A stretch of DNA of 64,000 bases from G965230065 sp965230065 (GCA_965230065.1 OZ245942.1:2356001-2420000), one strand, 5' to 3'. Numbered from the stretch's first letter, positions 16,549 through 25,837 are shown. Translations and numbers: made by a program. Notes: a model not told the origin generated them from the letters alone.

Positions 16549-17016
16549 ATGAAAACGACAAAATCAATTTTATTAGCTATCCTAATTACAGTTTCATCTG
16601 TAGCCTTTGGTCAGGATTTTAAAATCAGGTATAACACTGACGACAGCAAAATTGCTTTACAGGGATACAGCCCGGTTTCTTATCTGGATCTGGGTATTGC
16701 CCAGAGAGGGTTGAGAGAATTCAAAATCACCTATGATGGATTGAATTACTATTTTACCACCCAAGAGCAAAAAAGTAAATTTGAAGCTAATCCTGCAAAA
16801 TATTTGCCCCAGTATGGTGGATATTGTGCCTATGGAGTAGCTATGGGGGCCAAATTCAGAATAGATCCCAATAAATTTGTAGTGAAAGACGGGAAATACT
16901 TCTTATTTCTGTATAATCTGGAAGTCGATGCCCAGCAACTCTGGCTGGCCGGTGACCATCAAAAGTTTGTAGCAAAAGCTGATAATAACTGGAAAAAGCT
17001 AAGCATACATTTCTAG
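16549..17016 (+). CDS. Exported YHS-domain protein
   Basis: This is a 155-residue protein with a signal peptide (MKTTKSILLAILITVSSVAFGQ) and a YHS-type domain. Visible family features are IALQGYSPVSYLDLGIAQRG, a strand pair FKITYDGLNYYFTTQEQKSKFEANPAKYLPQYGGYCAYGVA, and a C-terminal NLEVDAQQLWLAGDHQKFVAKADNNWKKL. YHS domains are thought to bind metals. The Cys in GGYCAYG is a candidate ligand. It ends in a terminator hairpin at 17037 and is separated from the DUF1348 gene by about 210 bases, so it probably has its own promoter. Confidence 0.85.
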   Translation: MKTTKSILLAILITVSSVAFGQDFKIRYNTDDSKIALQGYSPVSYLDLGIAQRGLREFKITYDGLNYYFTTQEQKSKFEANPAKYLPQYGGYCAYGVAMGAKFRIDPNKFVVKDGKYFLFLYNLEVDAQQLWLAGDHQKFVAKADNNWKKLSIHF

Positions 17017-17036
17017 GTGGAGTTACACCCATTTTA

Positions 17037-17069
17037 ATGATTTCCCGGCCACGGTGGCAGGGAAATCAT
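17037..17069 (+). terminator. Terminator hairpin after the YHS gene
   Basis: ATGATTTCCC and GGGAAATCAT form a perfect 10-bp stem around a 13-base loop, 20 bases after the stop. There is only a short T run afterwards. Confidence 0.6.
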
Positions 17070-17359
17070 TCTGTAAGTTTGGAACGTCGATCCCATGGCA
17101 TAAATAAACCCGAAAACACCATACTCTACGGTATAAATAAATGATTAACAGCAAAAGGCCTGACTTTTTCGTGCTTAGGAAGTTTGGGCAATCTAGATGA
17201 GAAAGTCACATTATTATCAAAAACTTCCGAAGTTAGTTTGTACTCCAGTACGCGTTTTGCCGGAAAACAGGTTTCAAACAATTATGCTATCTTAGGCTTT
17301 TGGCATAAAAGCCAAGTTAAGGATAATCAACTGAAAATTAAAAAATCAGGGAATACAGA
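17070..17359. other. Intergenic region before the sulfatase gene
   Basis: Apart from a small hairpin (GGCTTTT and AAAAGCC around TAGGCTTTTGGCATAAAAGCC's centre, about 17296-17314) nothing recognisable is present. The promoter of the sulfatase gene should lie in the last 80 bases. Confidence 0.4.
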
Positions 17360-18838
17360 ATGACTGCTTGTTCTTTTCAGATAAATGTATTTTTTGCAAT
17401 ACAAATACTCGTTTTCACGATTTTTGGGCTGTTTTTGGGTAATTTATATGCCCAGCCTTCCCCACAAGAACCCAACATCATCCTCATCATGGCAGATGAC
17501 CTGGGTTGGGGCGATGCGGGTTATCAGGGGCATCCCGAATTGAAAACGCGGCATCTGGACGAGATGGCGGCTAATGGGTTGCAGTTCAACCGCTTTTATG
17601 CTGCTGCCCCGGTGTGCTCGCCTACCCGCGGGAGTGTGATTACCGGACGGCATCCGTACCGATATGGTATTTACTACGCCAATGTGGGACACATGCCGGA
17701 AGAAGAAGTTACGCTGCCAGAAGTACTGCTCGGGCATGGCTACACCACCGGGCACTTTGGCAAATGGCATTTGGGCACGATGGATAAAATTGTGGTAGAA
17801 AGCAACCGGGGTGGAAAAGCAGCTAATATTCCTCATTATTCGCCTCCCTGGGAAAACGGGTACGAAACGGTTTTTGCCACCGAATCAAAAGTGCCTACCT
17901 GGGACCCGGTGGTAAACCCGGAACATGCGGTGAGCGGGGCCAACAAAGCCCAAAAAGCAGGCGATTCTTTTGGTACTTATTACTGGACCGGGCCGGGTAG
18001 CATTGCCACCGAAAATCTGGAAGGCGCAAACGCCCGGGTGATTATGGACCGGGTGGTTCCATTTATTGAAAATGCCATGCAGGAACAAAAGCCATTTTTC
18101 ACCACCATTTGGTTTCATACGCCCCACTCCCCGGTGGTGGCCGGTGAGGAATATCAGGCAATGTACGCCCATCTTTCAGAAGAAAAGCAGCATTATTACG
18201 GCTGCATTACCGCGATGGATGAACAAATAGGACGATTGCGCCAAAAACTGCGTGATTTACAAATCGCTGAAAATACCATGATTTGGTTTTGTTCAGACAA
18301 TGGTCCGGCAGCCAAAGGAGGCGGCCCCGGAATGCAGGCAGGAGGAAGGCAACAAGGCATTACCGGAGGCTTTAAAGGGAGAAAAGGTACTTTGTATGAA
18401 GGAGGGATAAGAGTGCCTGGTATCCTGGAATGGCCTGGCAAAATAGAGCAGCATCGTGCAACAGATTTTCCGGCGGTTACTTCAGATTATTACCCCACGA
18501 TTCTGGATATTTTGGATATAAAACCAGAGAACCAGCCTAAGCTGGATGGCATCAGCCTCAAACAAATTATTGAAGGCGAAAAACTTGAAAAAAGACCCAA
18601 ACCGATTGGTTTTCAGGCTAGGGTAGAAAATCAGGAATGGCAGGTGTGGAACGACAACCAGCACAAGCTGATTTATAAAGAAAACGATGATGCGTATTTT
18701 TTGTATGACCTCGTCAATGACCCTTTTGAATCACAAAATATCGCCGAAGAGAATCCTGAAGTTGTGGATAAAATGAAGGCTGAATTGAAAGCTTGGCTTA
18801 CTGCTGTTGAGAAAGACCAGGATAACATGAATGAATAA
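17360..18838 (+). CDS. Sulfatase (arylsulfatase family)
   Basis: This 492-residue sulfatase hydrolyses sulfate esters. A hydrophobic leader ending in NLYAQ directs it to the periplasm or cell surface. The metal-binding pair MADDLGWGD (Asp46 and Asp47) is followed by the formylglycine site CSPTR with Cys86, which needs maturation by a sulfatase-modifying enzyme not encoded in this window. Further conserved blocks are HFGKWHLG, WFHTPHSP and the Asp-Asn pair in FCSDNGP. Related marine Bacteroidota sulfatases act on algal polysaccharides, but the substrate here is unknown and no polysaccharide-utilisation genes are adjacent. Confidence 0.93.
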   Translation: MTACSFQINVFFAIQILVFTIFGLFLGNLYAQPSPQEPNIILIMADDLGWGDAGYQGHPELKTRHLDEMAANGLQFNRFYAAAPVCSPTRGSVITGRHPYRYGIYYANVGHMPEEEVTLPEVLLGHGYTTGHFGKWHLGTMDKIVVESNRGGKAANIPHYSPPWENGYETVFATESKVPTWDPVVNPEHAVSGANKAQKAGDSFGTYYWTGPGSIATENLEGANARVIMDRVVPFIENAMQEQKPFFTTIWFHTPHSPVVAGEEYQAMYAHLSEEKQHYYGCITAMDEQIGRLRQKLRDLQIAENTMIWFCSDNGPAAKGGGPGMQAGGRQQGITGGFKGRKGTLYEGGIRVPGILEWPGKIEQHRATDFPAVTSDYYPTILDILDIKPENQPKLDGISLKQIIEGEKLEKRPKPIGFQARVENQEWQVWNDNQHKLIYKENDDAYFLYDLVNDPFESQNIAEENPEVVDKMKAELKAWLTAVEKDQDNMNE

Positions 18839-18840
18839 GC

Positions 18841-19890
18841 TTATGTTTGATTTTTTACAGACAACTTCCTGTGCAAATAATAAAGCAACCCTAAGGTAAG
18901 CAGAAATGATACGGCTATAACCCCAACGTAAAGCCAAAGGTTGCCAAACCACTCACGCCAGGTAAACATTTCTCCCCAATGCCCCATGTAAAATAGCGCA
19001 CTGTAGAAAGCTACACTTCCGAAAACCATCAGAAAGATGGTGGGAAGCAATGATTTGGTTTTCCAATAGATCCATCCCTGAATAAGCCCTAAGGTAAATA
19101 CGTACAGAGGCATTTTGTAATTTACTGCTATGAAAAACACACTACTCCAGAAAATTGCTTTTCCAGGAGTCAAGGTTCTCAGTAACCCTTTCAGAATAAT
19201 ACCCCTGAACAATAATTCGGACAGAATAGAATTAATAACTGCTACTAAAATCACTGCCATTAGGCCATGCTTTTGCAAAGGAGTTAAAATTTTTGATTTT
19301 TCTTCCAGTGATACCAATGAGAGCATGGCCAGCGGTTCTGTCCAGAATAAAAAGAGCGTAGCAATACAGGCGACAACCAAGTAAACATAGGGTGGGACTG
19401 GCCGAAAAGAAAAAATTGGTATGTTCCCTTGTGTCTTTCTGATTTCCAGAATAGCATATCCGATTACACCTCCGAAGAGAACTGTATTAAGAATTACAAC
19501 GTAAAGTGGATAATACGCTTCTATTACTTCTCTAATTTGCTCACCATTATCACTTATCAAAACAGCATTTATTACAAATCTTAGAAAAAGTGAACCAACC
19601 ACGAATATTATGATTAAAACAAAGCTTTGAAATAAGTCGGGATAAAATGCTTTTTTCCCTTCCAATAGTTCTTGTGTCTTCATTTCGGTGAGTTTTAGTT
19701 CGTCTTCTTCCAGGTTGTTAAACACTTTTTCAAAAGCCTTTTCAAAACATAACCCGCCTTCCATTTCTTCCTCAATGCAGGTGCAGAGATGGTCCAGGAT
19801 ATCTTCTGCAAGGTCAGCCGTCCTTACGCCTTCCTGTCCGATTCTCTCTTTGATGCATTTGATCTGCTGCCTGCTTAAGCTGGCCACCAT
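18841..19890 (-). CDS. CPBP-like membrane protein with a degenerate active site
   Basis: This 349-residue membrane protein has an N-terminal soluble helical segment (about 1-75) of the kind found next to PadR regulators, then eight or so hydrophobic helices. The C-terminal part has the layout of CPBP (Abi/Rce1-like) intramembrane proteases. However, the expected EExxxR is SELLFR, the expected FxxxH is FIAVN, and the histidine in the third motif is absent (LPTIFLMVFGS). It is therefore likely to be catalytically inactive or a divergent relative. It overlaps the upstream PadR gene by 16 bases and is presumably regulated by it. Confidence 0.75.
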   Translation of the reverse strand: MVASLSRQQIKCIKERIGQEGVRTADLAEDILDHLCTCIEEEMEGGLCFEKAFEKVFNNLEEDELKLTEMKTQELLEGKKAFYPDLFQSFVLIIIFVVGSLFLRFVINAVLISDNGEQIREVIEAYYPLYVVILNTVLFGGVIGYAILEIRKTQGNIPIFSFRPVPPYVYLVVACIATLFLFWTEPLAMLSLVSLEEKSKILTPLQKHGLMAVILVAVINSILSELLFRGIILKGLLRTLTPGKAIFWSSVFFIAVNYKMPLYVFTLGLIQGWIYWKTKSLLPTIFLMVFGSVAFYSALFYMGHWGEMFTWREWFGNLWLYVGVIAVSFLLTLGLLYYLHRKLSVKNQT

Positions 19891-20237
19891 GTTGTGAAAT
19901 TTTGGAGTCCGGGTTTCAGTTCTATCAGAGATTTCATCGTGGCCAGGTAATCGGCAAACTCTTTCAGCTTGTCTTTGGCCGTAGCGTTGCCCTGCTCAGT
20001 GAGGGAGTAATAGATGCGCACCCGCTTGCCTACCGATTCCTTTTCGGTAGTGAGTTCCCCATTGGCTTTCAGCTTGTGCAATACCGGATAGATGGCCGCC
20101 AGCGTCAGGCTTATTTTCCCCTGCGTTGCTTCTTTGATAGCCTGGGTAATCTGGTAGCCGTACATTCTTTCGTTGTCAGACAATAGCTTTAAAATAAGCG
20201 TCGTAACCGTTCCTTTGATGAGTTCTTGTGAATACAT
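19875..20237 (-). CDS. PadR family transcriptional regulator
   Basis: The frame is open from 20330, but the ATG at 20237 gives the usual start MYSQELIKGTVTTLIL. The roughly 120-residue product has the PadR winged-helix domain (YGYQITQAIKEATQGKISLTLAAIYPVLHKLKANGEL, then VRIYYSLTEQG) and a short C-terminal helix for dimerisation. It overlaps the membrane protein gene by 16 bases and should autoregulate the pair. The inducer is unknown. Confidence 0.9.
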   Translation of the reverse strand: MYSQELIKGTVTTLILKLLSDNERMYGYQITQAIKEATQGKISLTLAAIYPVLHKLKANGELTTEKESVGKRVRIYYSLTEQGNATAKDKLKEFADYLATMKSLIELKPGLQNFTTWWPA

Positions 20238-20453
20238 AAGACAATTATATATAATATTATAATATATTGCAATCTTATATATAAATTTTATTGAAGGCTT
20301 GATGAATACCAGATGATAAGCTTGTCCCAAATGACTTCCGAAATTTTGGAAATCTTGCTCTTAAAATTTTCTTATATAAACTGGATTAGGAAGGCTAGAA
20401 AGTGATAACCTGAAATGAAATTACGTATTCTGCTCCATTCAATAGCATATTCC

Positions 20454-21032
20454 TCACAAATTCTCTGTTTTCAAATAAAGTTCTTCCAGAGGAATTTCTA
20501 TCTCCAGTGATTGCAGGGGGATGGGTTGGGTGAGGTCATCTATCCATGTGATTTGCCAAAGGCCGGATTCGGAAGAGCGGTAATAGATTTGGACAGAGGG
20601 TTCGTCTTGTTGTACCAGCACATATTCCCGCAAAGTAGGGATTTTACTGTAATGCTTGAACTTATCGCCCCGGTCATACCCAGCCGTACTTTCGGATAGC
20701 ACTTCAACCAGCAACACTGGATTTACAATAGCCCTGGTATCTTTTTCAGCCCGTTCAACCGGCCCGCAGGTTACCGATACATCGGGGTACAAAGAACGGT
20801 TGATAGAAGCAATATGCACCTTCTGGTCACTGGTAAATACATTACAGGGTTTCTTTCGCAAAATACCACCCAGCAACACATGCAAATTGTGGCAAATAGC
20901 ATTGTGTTTAGGCTCCCCTCCAGCCATGGCAAATACCTCGCCGTTGTGGTATTCGTACCGCTGGCTGGTTTCTTCTTCTAGCTGTTGGTATTCCTGAAGG
21001 CTGAGTATTTGGCGTTTTTGTGCTGTTTCCAT
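20454..21032 (-). CDS. Uma2 family restriction endonuclease-fold protein
   Basis: This 192-residue protein belongs to the Uma2/DUF820 family, which has a PD-(D/E)XK nuclease fold. Family features are YEYHNGEVFAMAGGEPKHNAICHNL, YPDVSVTCGP with the Asp, and LLVEVLSESTAGYDRGDKFKHYSKIP with the Glu and Lys of the active site. Uma2 genes are abundant as scattered singletons in filamentous and cyanobacterial or Bacteroidota genomes. Their function is not established. It is a stand-alone minus-strand gene here. Confidence 0.9.
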   Translation of the reverse strand: METAQKRQILSLQEYQQLEEETSQRYEYHNGEVFAMAGGEPKHNAICHNLHVLLGGILRKKPCNVFTSDQKVHIASINRSLYPDVSVTCGPVERAEKDTRAIVNPVLLVEVLSESTAGYDRGDKFKHYSKIPTLREYVLVQQDEPSVQIYYRSSESGLWQITWIDDLTQPIPLQSLEIEIPLEELYLKTENL

Positions 21033-21111
21033 GGCTTATTTTTATGTAAGATAGCAATTTTTTATACGACCTCCGCAATTTTGAGGTTTCGTAGTGAATG
21101 CCACCTTTTGC

Positions 21112-23703
21112 CTACTCGTCTTTCAAACATTCCGTCGGGTTTACCCTGGCTGCTTTTACCGTTTGCAACCCTACCGTAAACCAGGCGATAAGCAAAGCCA
21201 GCAAACCGGCCCCGATGAAAAACCACCATTCCAAATCAATTTTGTAGGCAAAGTTTTCCAGCCATTTGTGGGTGATAAAATAACTGACAGGCAAAGCAAT
21301 CACAATCGCCACCAATACCATTTTGGTAAAGTCGCCCGACAGCAGGCGGACAATACCGAAATCGCTGGCACCCAATACTTTGCGGATGCCAATTTCCTTC
21401 AGCCTTCTTTCAGCTGTGAAGGCAGCCAAACCAAACAATCCCAGACAGGAAATAAGAATAGCCAGCCCGGCAAAGTATTTTGACAAGGTAGACACCCGCT
21501 GTTCAGAAGCATACAACGCCTGGTAATCTTCATCAATAAACCGATAGTCCAACGAAAATCCAGGGTTTAGTTCAGCATGCACTTCCTGCAACTGCGCCAA
21601 GGCTTCCTGTTCCCTGCCAGCGGTAATTTTAACCATGACATTCCATGCCCGTTGGGGAGCCAGGTAAAAAAACAAGGGCTTTACCTCTTCGTGGAATGAT
21701 TCAAAATGAAAGTCTTTCGTTACCCCGATAATTTCCCTGTCTTCCCCCCAAAGCTGGATGGTTTTGCCGATAGGGTCGGTAAGGCCCATAAATTCAATGC
21801 CTGCTTCATTGAAGATAATTTTGGACGAATCTGCCCCAAAATCCTTTGAGAAAGTTCTTCCTTCTTTCATGGGTATGTCCAGCATTTCAATCATATCATA
21901 GTTTACCGCGAACCGCTCAAATTCTGTTCGGTCATCCGGATCTTTGCCGGGCCATTGCAGGCCGTAAGTGCCGCCGTTGTGCCCCGTCATATCGTGTTCG
22001 GAGGTGGAGGCACCTATTACACCCGGTATACGCTTTACTTCCGAAAGGAAGGTTTCGAGTTTCCCTCCATCTTCCAATTGTCCTTCTTTTTCAAAAAGTA
22101 CGATATTATCCTTTTCATACCCGAGGTGCTGCGTTTGCACAAAGGCGATTTGTTGGTACACCACCCACACCCCCACAATCAGAATAATCGACAATGTAAA
22201 TTGAAAGACAACCAGCCCTTTTCTTGCCCAAAGTTCTCCCATAAAATTGCTCAGCTTTCCTTTCAGGACTGCTGCCGGATTGAAACCGGAAAGATACAAA
22301 GCAGGGTAGCTCCCGGCCATCAGGCCTGTAACCAGGACAATGCAGAGGAGCAATAAAACAAAAGGAACAGTAAAATGTAAGGCAAGTTGTTTCCCTGTAA
22401 TTTCATTGAACTGGGGCAACAAAAGCACTACCAGCACTATGGCAACCAAAAGCGAAAGCAATGCCATGAGCGTAGACTCTCCCAGATACTGCACTACCAG
22501 CGAGCCCCGACGGGCACCCACGGCTTTTTTGATACCTACTTCTTTAATTCTTCGGGTGGCCCGTGCCGTAGACAGGTTCATGAAATTGATGCAGGCAATG
22601 AGCAAAATAAACACGGCAATGACAGAAAACAACCTCACATATTCTATCCGCCCCCCGGCCTGCACACCGTTTTGGTATTGGTTATACAGGTAGCGATCGG
22701 TATACCGGGCAATGAAAGGGGAGCGGTGGCTGGCCTTTCCTTCAGTTTTTGTACGCACGAAGTTGTGAATTTTTGCATTGAACTGGTCAATATCAGTGCC
22801 TTCTTTCAGGAGCAGGTAGGTTTGGGGAGCAGTATTAAACCAACTGGTAACCCATTCATTTTCGTCCCAAAAAGCTTGAAAAGGTAAGAGAAAATCAAAT
22901 TGTAAGGAAGACTGTTTGGGTACGTTTTCAAAAACACCGGAAACCTGATACTGTTTCTCATGTTGAAATTCAACTATATTACCCAGCACATTTTCGGTCG
23001 TACCAAATAAACGCATAGCCACGTCTTCTGAAATTACGATGGAGCTTTTGTCAGAAAGCATCTGGTTTTCATCTCCCTGAATAATTTCGTAAGAAAAGAG
23101 TTTGAAGAAGTCGGCACTGGCATACATTCCATCTGCCTTGATATCATTGTTGTCAACGGAAAGGGTATAGCCCAAAATACGTATACTCGTGGTAGTTACC
23201 GCATATTCCACTTCGGGCATTTCAGTGGCCAGGGCTTCTGCCGTAGGACCGGCGGTGGTTTGGCGGGTGATACTATCCCCTGCCTGCTCCACATTTTCCA
23301 ACACCTGATAAAGCCGACTGTCTTTTTCGTGAAATTTATCCACGTTCATTTCATCGTTCACCCACAAAAAAATGAGTAAGGCACAGGCCAGTCCGGTAGA
23401 AAGGCCAATGAGGTTGATAAAAAAGGAGGTTTTGTAGCGTTTGAAATTGCGGAAAGAAATGATCAAATTATGGCGGAACATGGTGGTTGGGTTTACGTGA
23501 TTTATTTTTAAATTTTTTATCGCAAAAGGCCGCAGGTAGTTGAATACCTGATACCAGTAATTGAGCTTCGCCCAAAAAAGTGAGCTTTCATCCAGCTTTT
23601 CATAAAATTGTTCTTCCAGGTCGCCTTGTACTTCTTCGGCCAGCTCGTGCCTGAGGAATCGGCGGAGGAATTTTTGGGCGATATGGGGTGGTTTGTGTTG
23701 CAT
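21112..23703 (-). CDS. FtsX/MacB-type ABC transporter permease with PadR-linked N-terminal domain
   Basis: This is an ABC permease of roughly 860 residues. The frame opens at 23775, but the ATG at 23703 (MQHKPPHIAQKFLRRFL) fits the family start and avoids overlapping the regulator by 31 bases. The first 60 residues are the soluble helical domain typical of Bacteroidota permeases paired with PadR. Then follow a transmembrane helix, a large periplasmic MacB_PCD domain, an FtsX core of three helices, a second periplasmic domain and a second FtsX core (FGLAAFTAERRLKEIGIRKVLGAS). No ATPase gene is adjacent, so it probably uses one encoded elsewhere. It likely exports a lipid, peptide or antibiotic. 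Confidence 0.88.
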   Translation of the reverse strand: MQHKPPHIAQKFLRRFLRHELAEEVQGDLEEQFYEKLDESSLFWAKLNYWYQVFNYLRPFAIKNLKINHVNPTTMFRHNLIISFRNFKRYKTSFFINLIGLSTGLACALLIFLWVNDEMNVDKFHEKDSRLYQVLENVEQAGDSITRQTTAGPTAEALATEMPEVEYAVTTTSIRILGYTLSVDNNDIKADGMYASADFFKLFSYEIIQGDENQMLSDKSSIVISEDVAMRLFGTTENVLGNIVEFQHEKQYQVSGVFENVPKQSSLQFDFLLPFQAFWDENEWVTSWFNTAPQTYLLLKEGTDIDQFNAKIHNFVRTKTEGKASHRSPFIARYTDRYLYNQYQNGVQAGGRIEYVRLFSVIAVFILLIACINFMNLSTARATRRIKEVGIKKAVGARRGSLVVQYLGESTLMALLSLLVAIVLVVLLLPQFNEITGKQLALHFTVPFVLLLLCIVLVTGLMAGSYPALYLSGFNPAAVLKGKLSNFMGELWARKGLVVFQFTLSIILIVGVWVVYQQIAFVQTQHLGYEKDNIVLFEKEGQLEDGGKLETFLSEVKRIPGVIGASTSEHDMTGHNGGTYGLQWPGKDPDDRTEFERFAVNYDMIEMLDIPMKEGRTFSKDFGADSSKIIFNEAGIEFMGLTDPIGKTIQLWGEDREIIGVTKDFHFESFHEEVKPLFFYLAPQRAWNVMVKITAGREQEALAQLQEVHAELNPGFSLDYRFIDEDYQALYASEQRVSTLSKYFAGLAILISCLGLFGLAAFTAERRLKEIGIRKVLGASDFGIVRLLSGDFTKMVLVAIVIALPVSYFITHKWLENFAYKIDLEWWFFIGAGLLALLIAWFTVGLQTVKAARVNPTECLKDE

Positions 23704-23744
23704 CCTGTTTATCTCATCTATCCTGACCATCCTGATTAAAACCA

Positions 23745-24071
23745 TTAAACACCAAAAGCCGGAAACTGCCGCCACAGAGCCATTTTGAAATCCCTGGAAG
23801 CCTTCAGCACCCTTTCTCCATATGCCGTAATGGTAAAAATACGCTTTCTTCTCCCTCCCCTTTCGGCGGTAGCCTTGCCCATTTCTGAGGTTAAAAACCC
23901 TTTGTCTTCCAGGCGGGTAAGTGTAGAATGCACTGCACCAATGGAGACGGACCGGCTGGTTTGGGATTCAAATTCTTCGGCAATTTTAAAGGCATACGCT
24001 TCATCATCGCTCAAAATGCCCACCAGCAGTAAAATCACTTCTTCAAATTCGCCTAATCGTGTTTCTTTCAT
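23745..24071 (-). CDS. PadR family transcriptional regulator
   Basis: This is a 108-residue PadR winged-helix protein starting MKETRLGEFEEVILLLVGIL. The DNA-binding part reads AYAFKIAEEFESQTSRSVSIGAVHSTLTRLEDKGFL, followed by the wing GGRRKRIFTITAYG. It lies directly upstream of the ABC permease gene, with 41 bases between its stop and the preferred permease start, and should control it. This is the second PadR-plus-membrane-protein pair within 6 kb. Confidence 0.9.
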   Translation of the reverse strand: MKETRLGEFEEVILLLVGILSDDEAYAFKIAEEFESQTSRSVSIGAVHSTLTRLEDKGFLTSEMGKATAERGGRRKRIFTITAYGERVLKASRDFKMALWRQFPAFGV

Positions 24072-24381
24072 ATGTTACTAAATTGTAGAAGTAATATAGA
24101 CAAACTTAAACTTCATCTGTTAATGATACTTTTGGTATACCAATCCTTATGCCATATCAAGAATATGCGTGGATGGGCTTTATTTGCCCTTTGTATTTTC
24201 CTTAAAAGTTCGGATACGTTCACTTTTGTCCGTAGGCGGTCAGTACGTATGTGCCCAAAGTGGCAACTGCGATGTCATCCTTTCTACCAACAGTGCTGAT
24301 TTTTTCTCTGCTGAGCTTCCTGTTATTGACCCGCTGAATTTTGTTTTGCAGTATGGTTAATGGATGTCGTAATTTCTCATT
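24072..24381. other. Intergenic region with a possible decayed coding remnant
   Basis: The 310 bases hold no gene with recognisable features. A plus-strand frame ending at 24360 reads like the end of a secreted repeat protein (GGQYVCAQSGNCDVILSTN...VLQYG), but it has no plausible start and no family match by eye. It may be a leftover of a larger gene. Confidence 0.3.
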
Positions 24382-25134
24382 TCAAAAAGCAAAATACTCC
24401 CCCAACTTTTCCCGAAATTCCGCATCATTAGTGATTGGGGTTTCCGTTTTTTGTCCGTTTTCGGTGATAATCAGCGATTGGCTGGTGAGGGTGATTCTGC
24501 CATTAGGCTTAGCCAGTGAACAGAGTTTTCTTTGGGTAAAGGGTGAGTCAGGCGAAGTTTGATGGTACTTACACATTTCCTGAAAATCTTCCAGCTTGCG
24601 GGGCGCAAGCGTGAATTTGTACATTACCAAAAATGTTTTCCCATCTTCCGAGCGTTCCAGCAAAGTTTCAGTATCGTTGAGCTTTGTTAGTCTATACTGA
24701 ATGCCATCCTGTTCTTGCAGTTTGTCATATACGATTTTCAGCGGTTCGGGAAAACTGCTGCCAAAGCCCACATCTGTAAGCCAAAGATCGCCTTTGTCTT
24801 TTGTAATAATGGCCACATGCCCAAAATACGGGGCATATTCCTGAATTTGATGGTTGAACACACTGCATGAGATAAAATAGCAGGAAAAGCCCATTTGCTG
24901 CAAAGCTTCATACAGTAAACCATTCACTTCATAGCAAAAACCGCCCCGCCGCGTATTTACAATTTTGTCATAAAATTGCTTCGTATCCAGCTCAATCCAA
25001 ACTTTGTTGTGAATGTGCAGGTTTTCAAAAGGCACGGTATATACATGCGCCCGGTGCAGTTTCCTGAGCGCTTCCAGGGTGTTGTCTTGTGGCCCCTGGT
25101 AATTCAGCCGATTCAAATATGCTTGAAGGTTCAA
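24382..25134 (-). CDS. Arylamine N-acetyltransferase
   Basis: This 250-residue protein is a NAT-family acetyltransferase that moves an acetyl group from acetyl-CoA to aromatic amines or hydrazines. The cysteine-protease-like triad is visible: Cys67 (RRGGFCYE), His106 (FGHVAI) and Asp121 (WLTDVGFG). The N-terminal PFENLHIHN motif is also present. Length is normal for the family (about 250-280). The physiological substrate in non-actinobacteria is usually unknown. It is transcribed away from the PadR region with no close partner gene. Confidence 0.93.
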   Translation of the reverse strand: MNLQAYLNRLNYQGPQDNTLEALRKLHRAHVYTVPFENLHIHNKVWIELDTKQFYDKIVNTRRGGFCYEVNGLLYEALQQMGFSCYFISCSVFNHQIQEYAPYFGHVAIITKDKGDLWLTDVGFGSSFPEPLKIVYDKLQEQDGIQYRLTKLNDTETLLERSEDGKTFLVMYKFTLAPRKLEDFQEMCKYHQTSPDSPFTQRKLCSLAKPNGRITLTSQSLIITENGQKTETPITNDAEFREKLGEYFAF

Positions 25135-25206
25135 AATTTAATCTTCATTTTTCCGGTCTGTGTGCCACGAGGCCGGGGTTTTGGAGTTTTGGAAATGATT
25201 GGTTAT

Positions 25207-25542
25207 TCACTTCATTAAATCCTGTAAATGGTCAATTAAGCCATCTAAGTCATTCTCAATAATTGACCATACAATTTCATAATCTATTCCGAAATAATCG
25301 TGGACAATTCTATTTCTAAAGCCCCGAATTCTTTTCCAGTCAATTTCTGGGTGCTTCTGTCTAAAACCCGGATCAACTCTATTGGCCGCCTCTCCTATTA
25401 TCTCGAAATTTCTAATTACCGCATCAATTGTCTTATCATCTTTCAAAAAAGAATCAAAATCTTGTCCATCAGTATACTTTTGGATTTTAATGGCCGATTC
25501 ATACATATCTTCTATCAGTAGAAAATGATCCCTTTTAGACAT
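25207..25542 (-). CDS. hepT: HepT-like toxin (HEPN domain)
   Basis: This 111-residue HEPN protein is the toxin of a MntA-HepT type VII toxin-antitoxin system. It has the nuclease motif R-X4-H-X-Y: Arg76, His81 and Tyr83 in FRNRIVHDYFG. In studied systems the partner adds AMP groups to the tyrosine of this motif and silences the RNase. The gene overlaps the end of the antitoxin gene by eight bases, as is usual. It lies just upstream of the arylamine acetyltransferase and downstream of the trehalose genes, with no metabolic link expected. Confidence 0.88.
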   Translation of the reverse strand: MSKRDHFLLIEDMYESAIKIQKYTDGQDFDSFLKDDKTIDAVIRNFEIIGEAANRVDPGFRQKHPEIDWKRIRGFRNRIVHDYFGIDYEIVWSIIENDLDGLIDHLQDLMK

Positions 25543-25825
25543 ATATCAAATCTGATTTTATGGCTTGGAAATATTTCTCTTTTATTCCTTTCCTTGAAAC
25601 TAAATCAACCTTTAAGCCGATATAATTTTCAATTTCATCGGCAAGATCAATAAACTGAATTCCTATCTTATCATTAAATTCAACCATCAAATCCAGGTCA
25701 CTTGATTCCGTTTGTTCATTCCGGGCATAAGATCCAAAGATAGCCAGAGCTTTAATGGGATATTTTGCGCATAAACGCTGTTTATTTTCCATCAAATCTG
25801 ATTTTATTTCTTGTAAAGTCTTCAT
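25535..25825 (-). CDS. mntA: MntA-like nucleotidyltransferase antitoxin
   Basis: This 96-residue minimal nucleotidyltransferase has the GSX10DXD signature: Gly31-Ser32 (IFGSYARNE) and Asp43-Asp45 (SDLDLMVEF). A third acidic residue is likely Asp in KVDLVSRKGIK. It is the antitoxin of the MntA-HepT pair and would act by AMPylating the HepT tyrosine. It is the first gene of the pair, with a -7 box (TATCTTTG) only four bases upstream of the ATG. Confidence 0.88.
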   Translation of the reverse strand: MKTLQEIKSDLMENKQRLCAKYPIKALAIFGSYARNEQTESSDLDLMVEFNDKIGIQFIDLADEIENYIGLKVDLVSRKGIKEKYFQAIKSDLIYV

Positions 25826-25829
25826 ACTC

Positions 25830-25837
25830 CAAAGATA
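25830..25837 (-). promoter_or_regulatory. -7 promoter box of the mntA-hepT pair
   Basis: On the minus strand TATCTTTG matches the Bacteroidota -7 element TAnnTTTG. The ATG of mntA follows four bases later, so the transcript would be nearly leaderless. No clear -33 TTTG at the usual distance was found. Confidence 0.45.

Noticed and set aside
24169..24360. A 63-codon frame ending in VLQYG as a real gene
   Set aside because: No start context or family features; better explained as a decayed remnant or chance frame.
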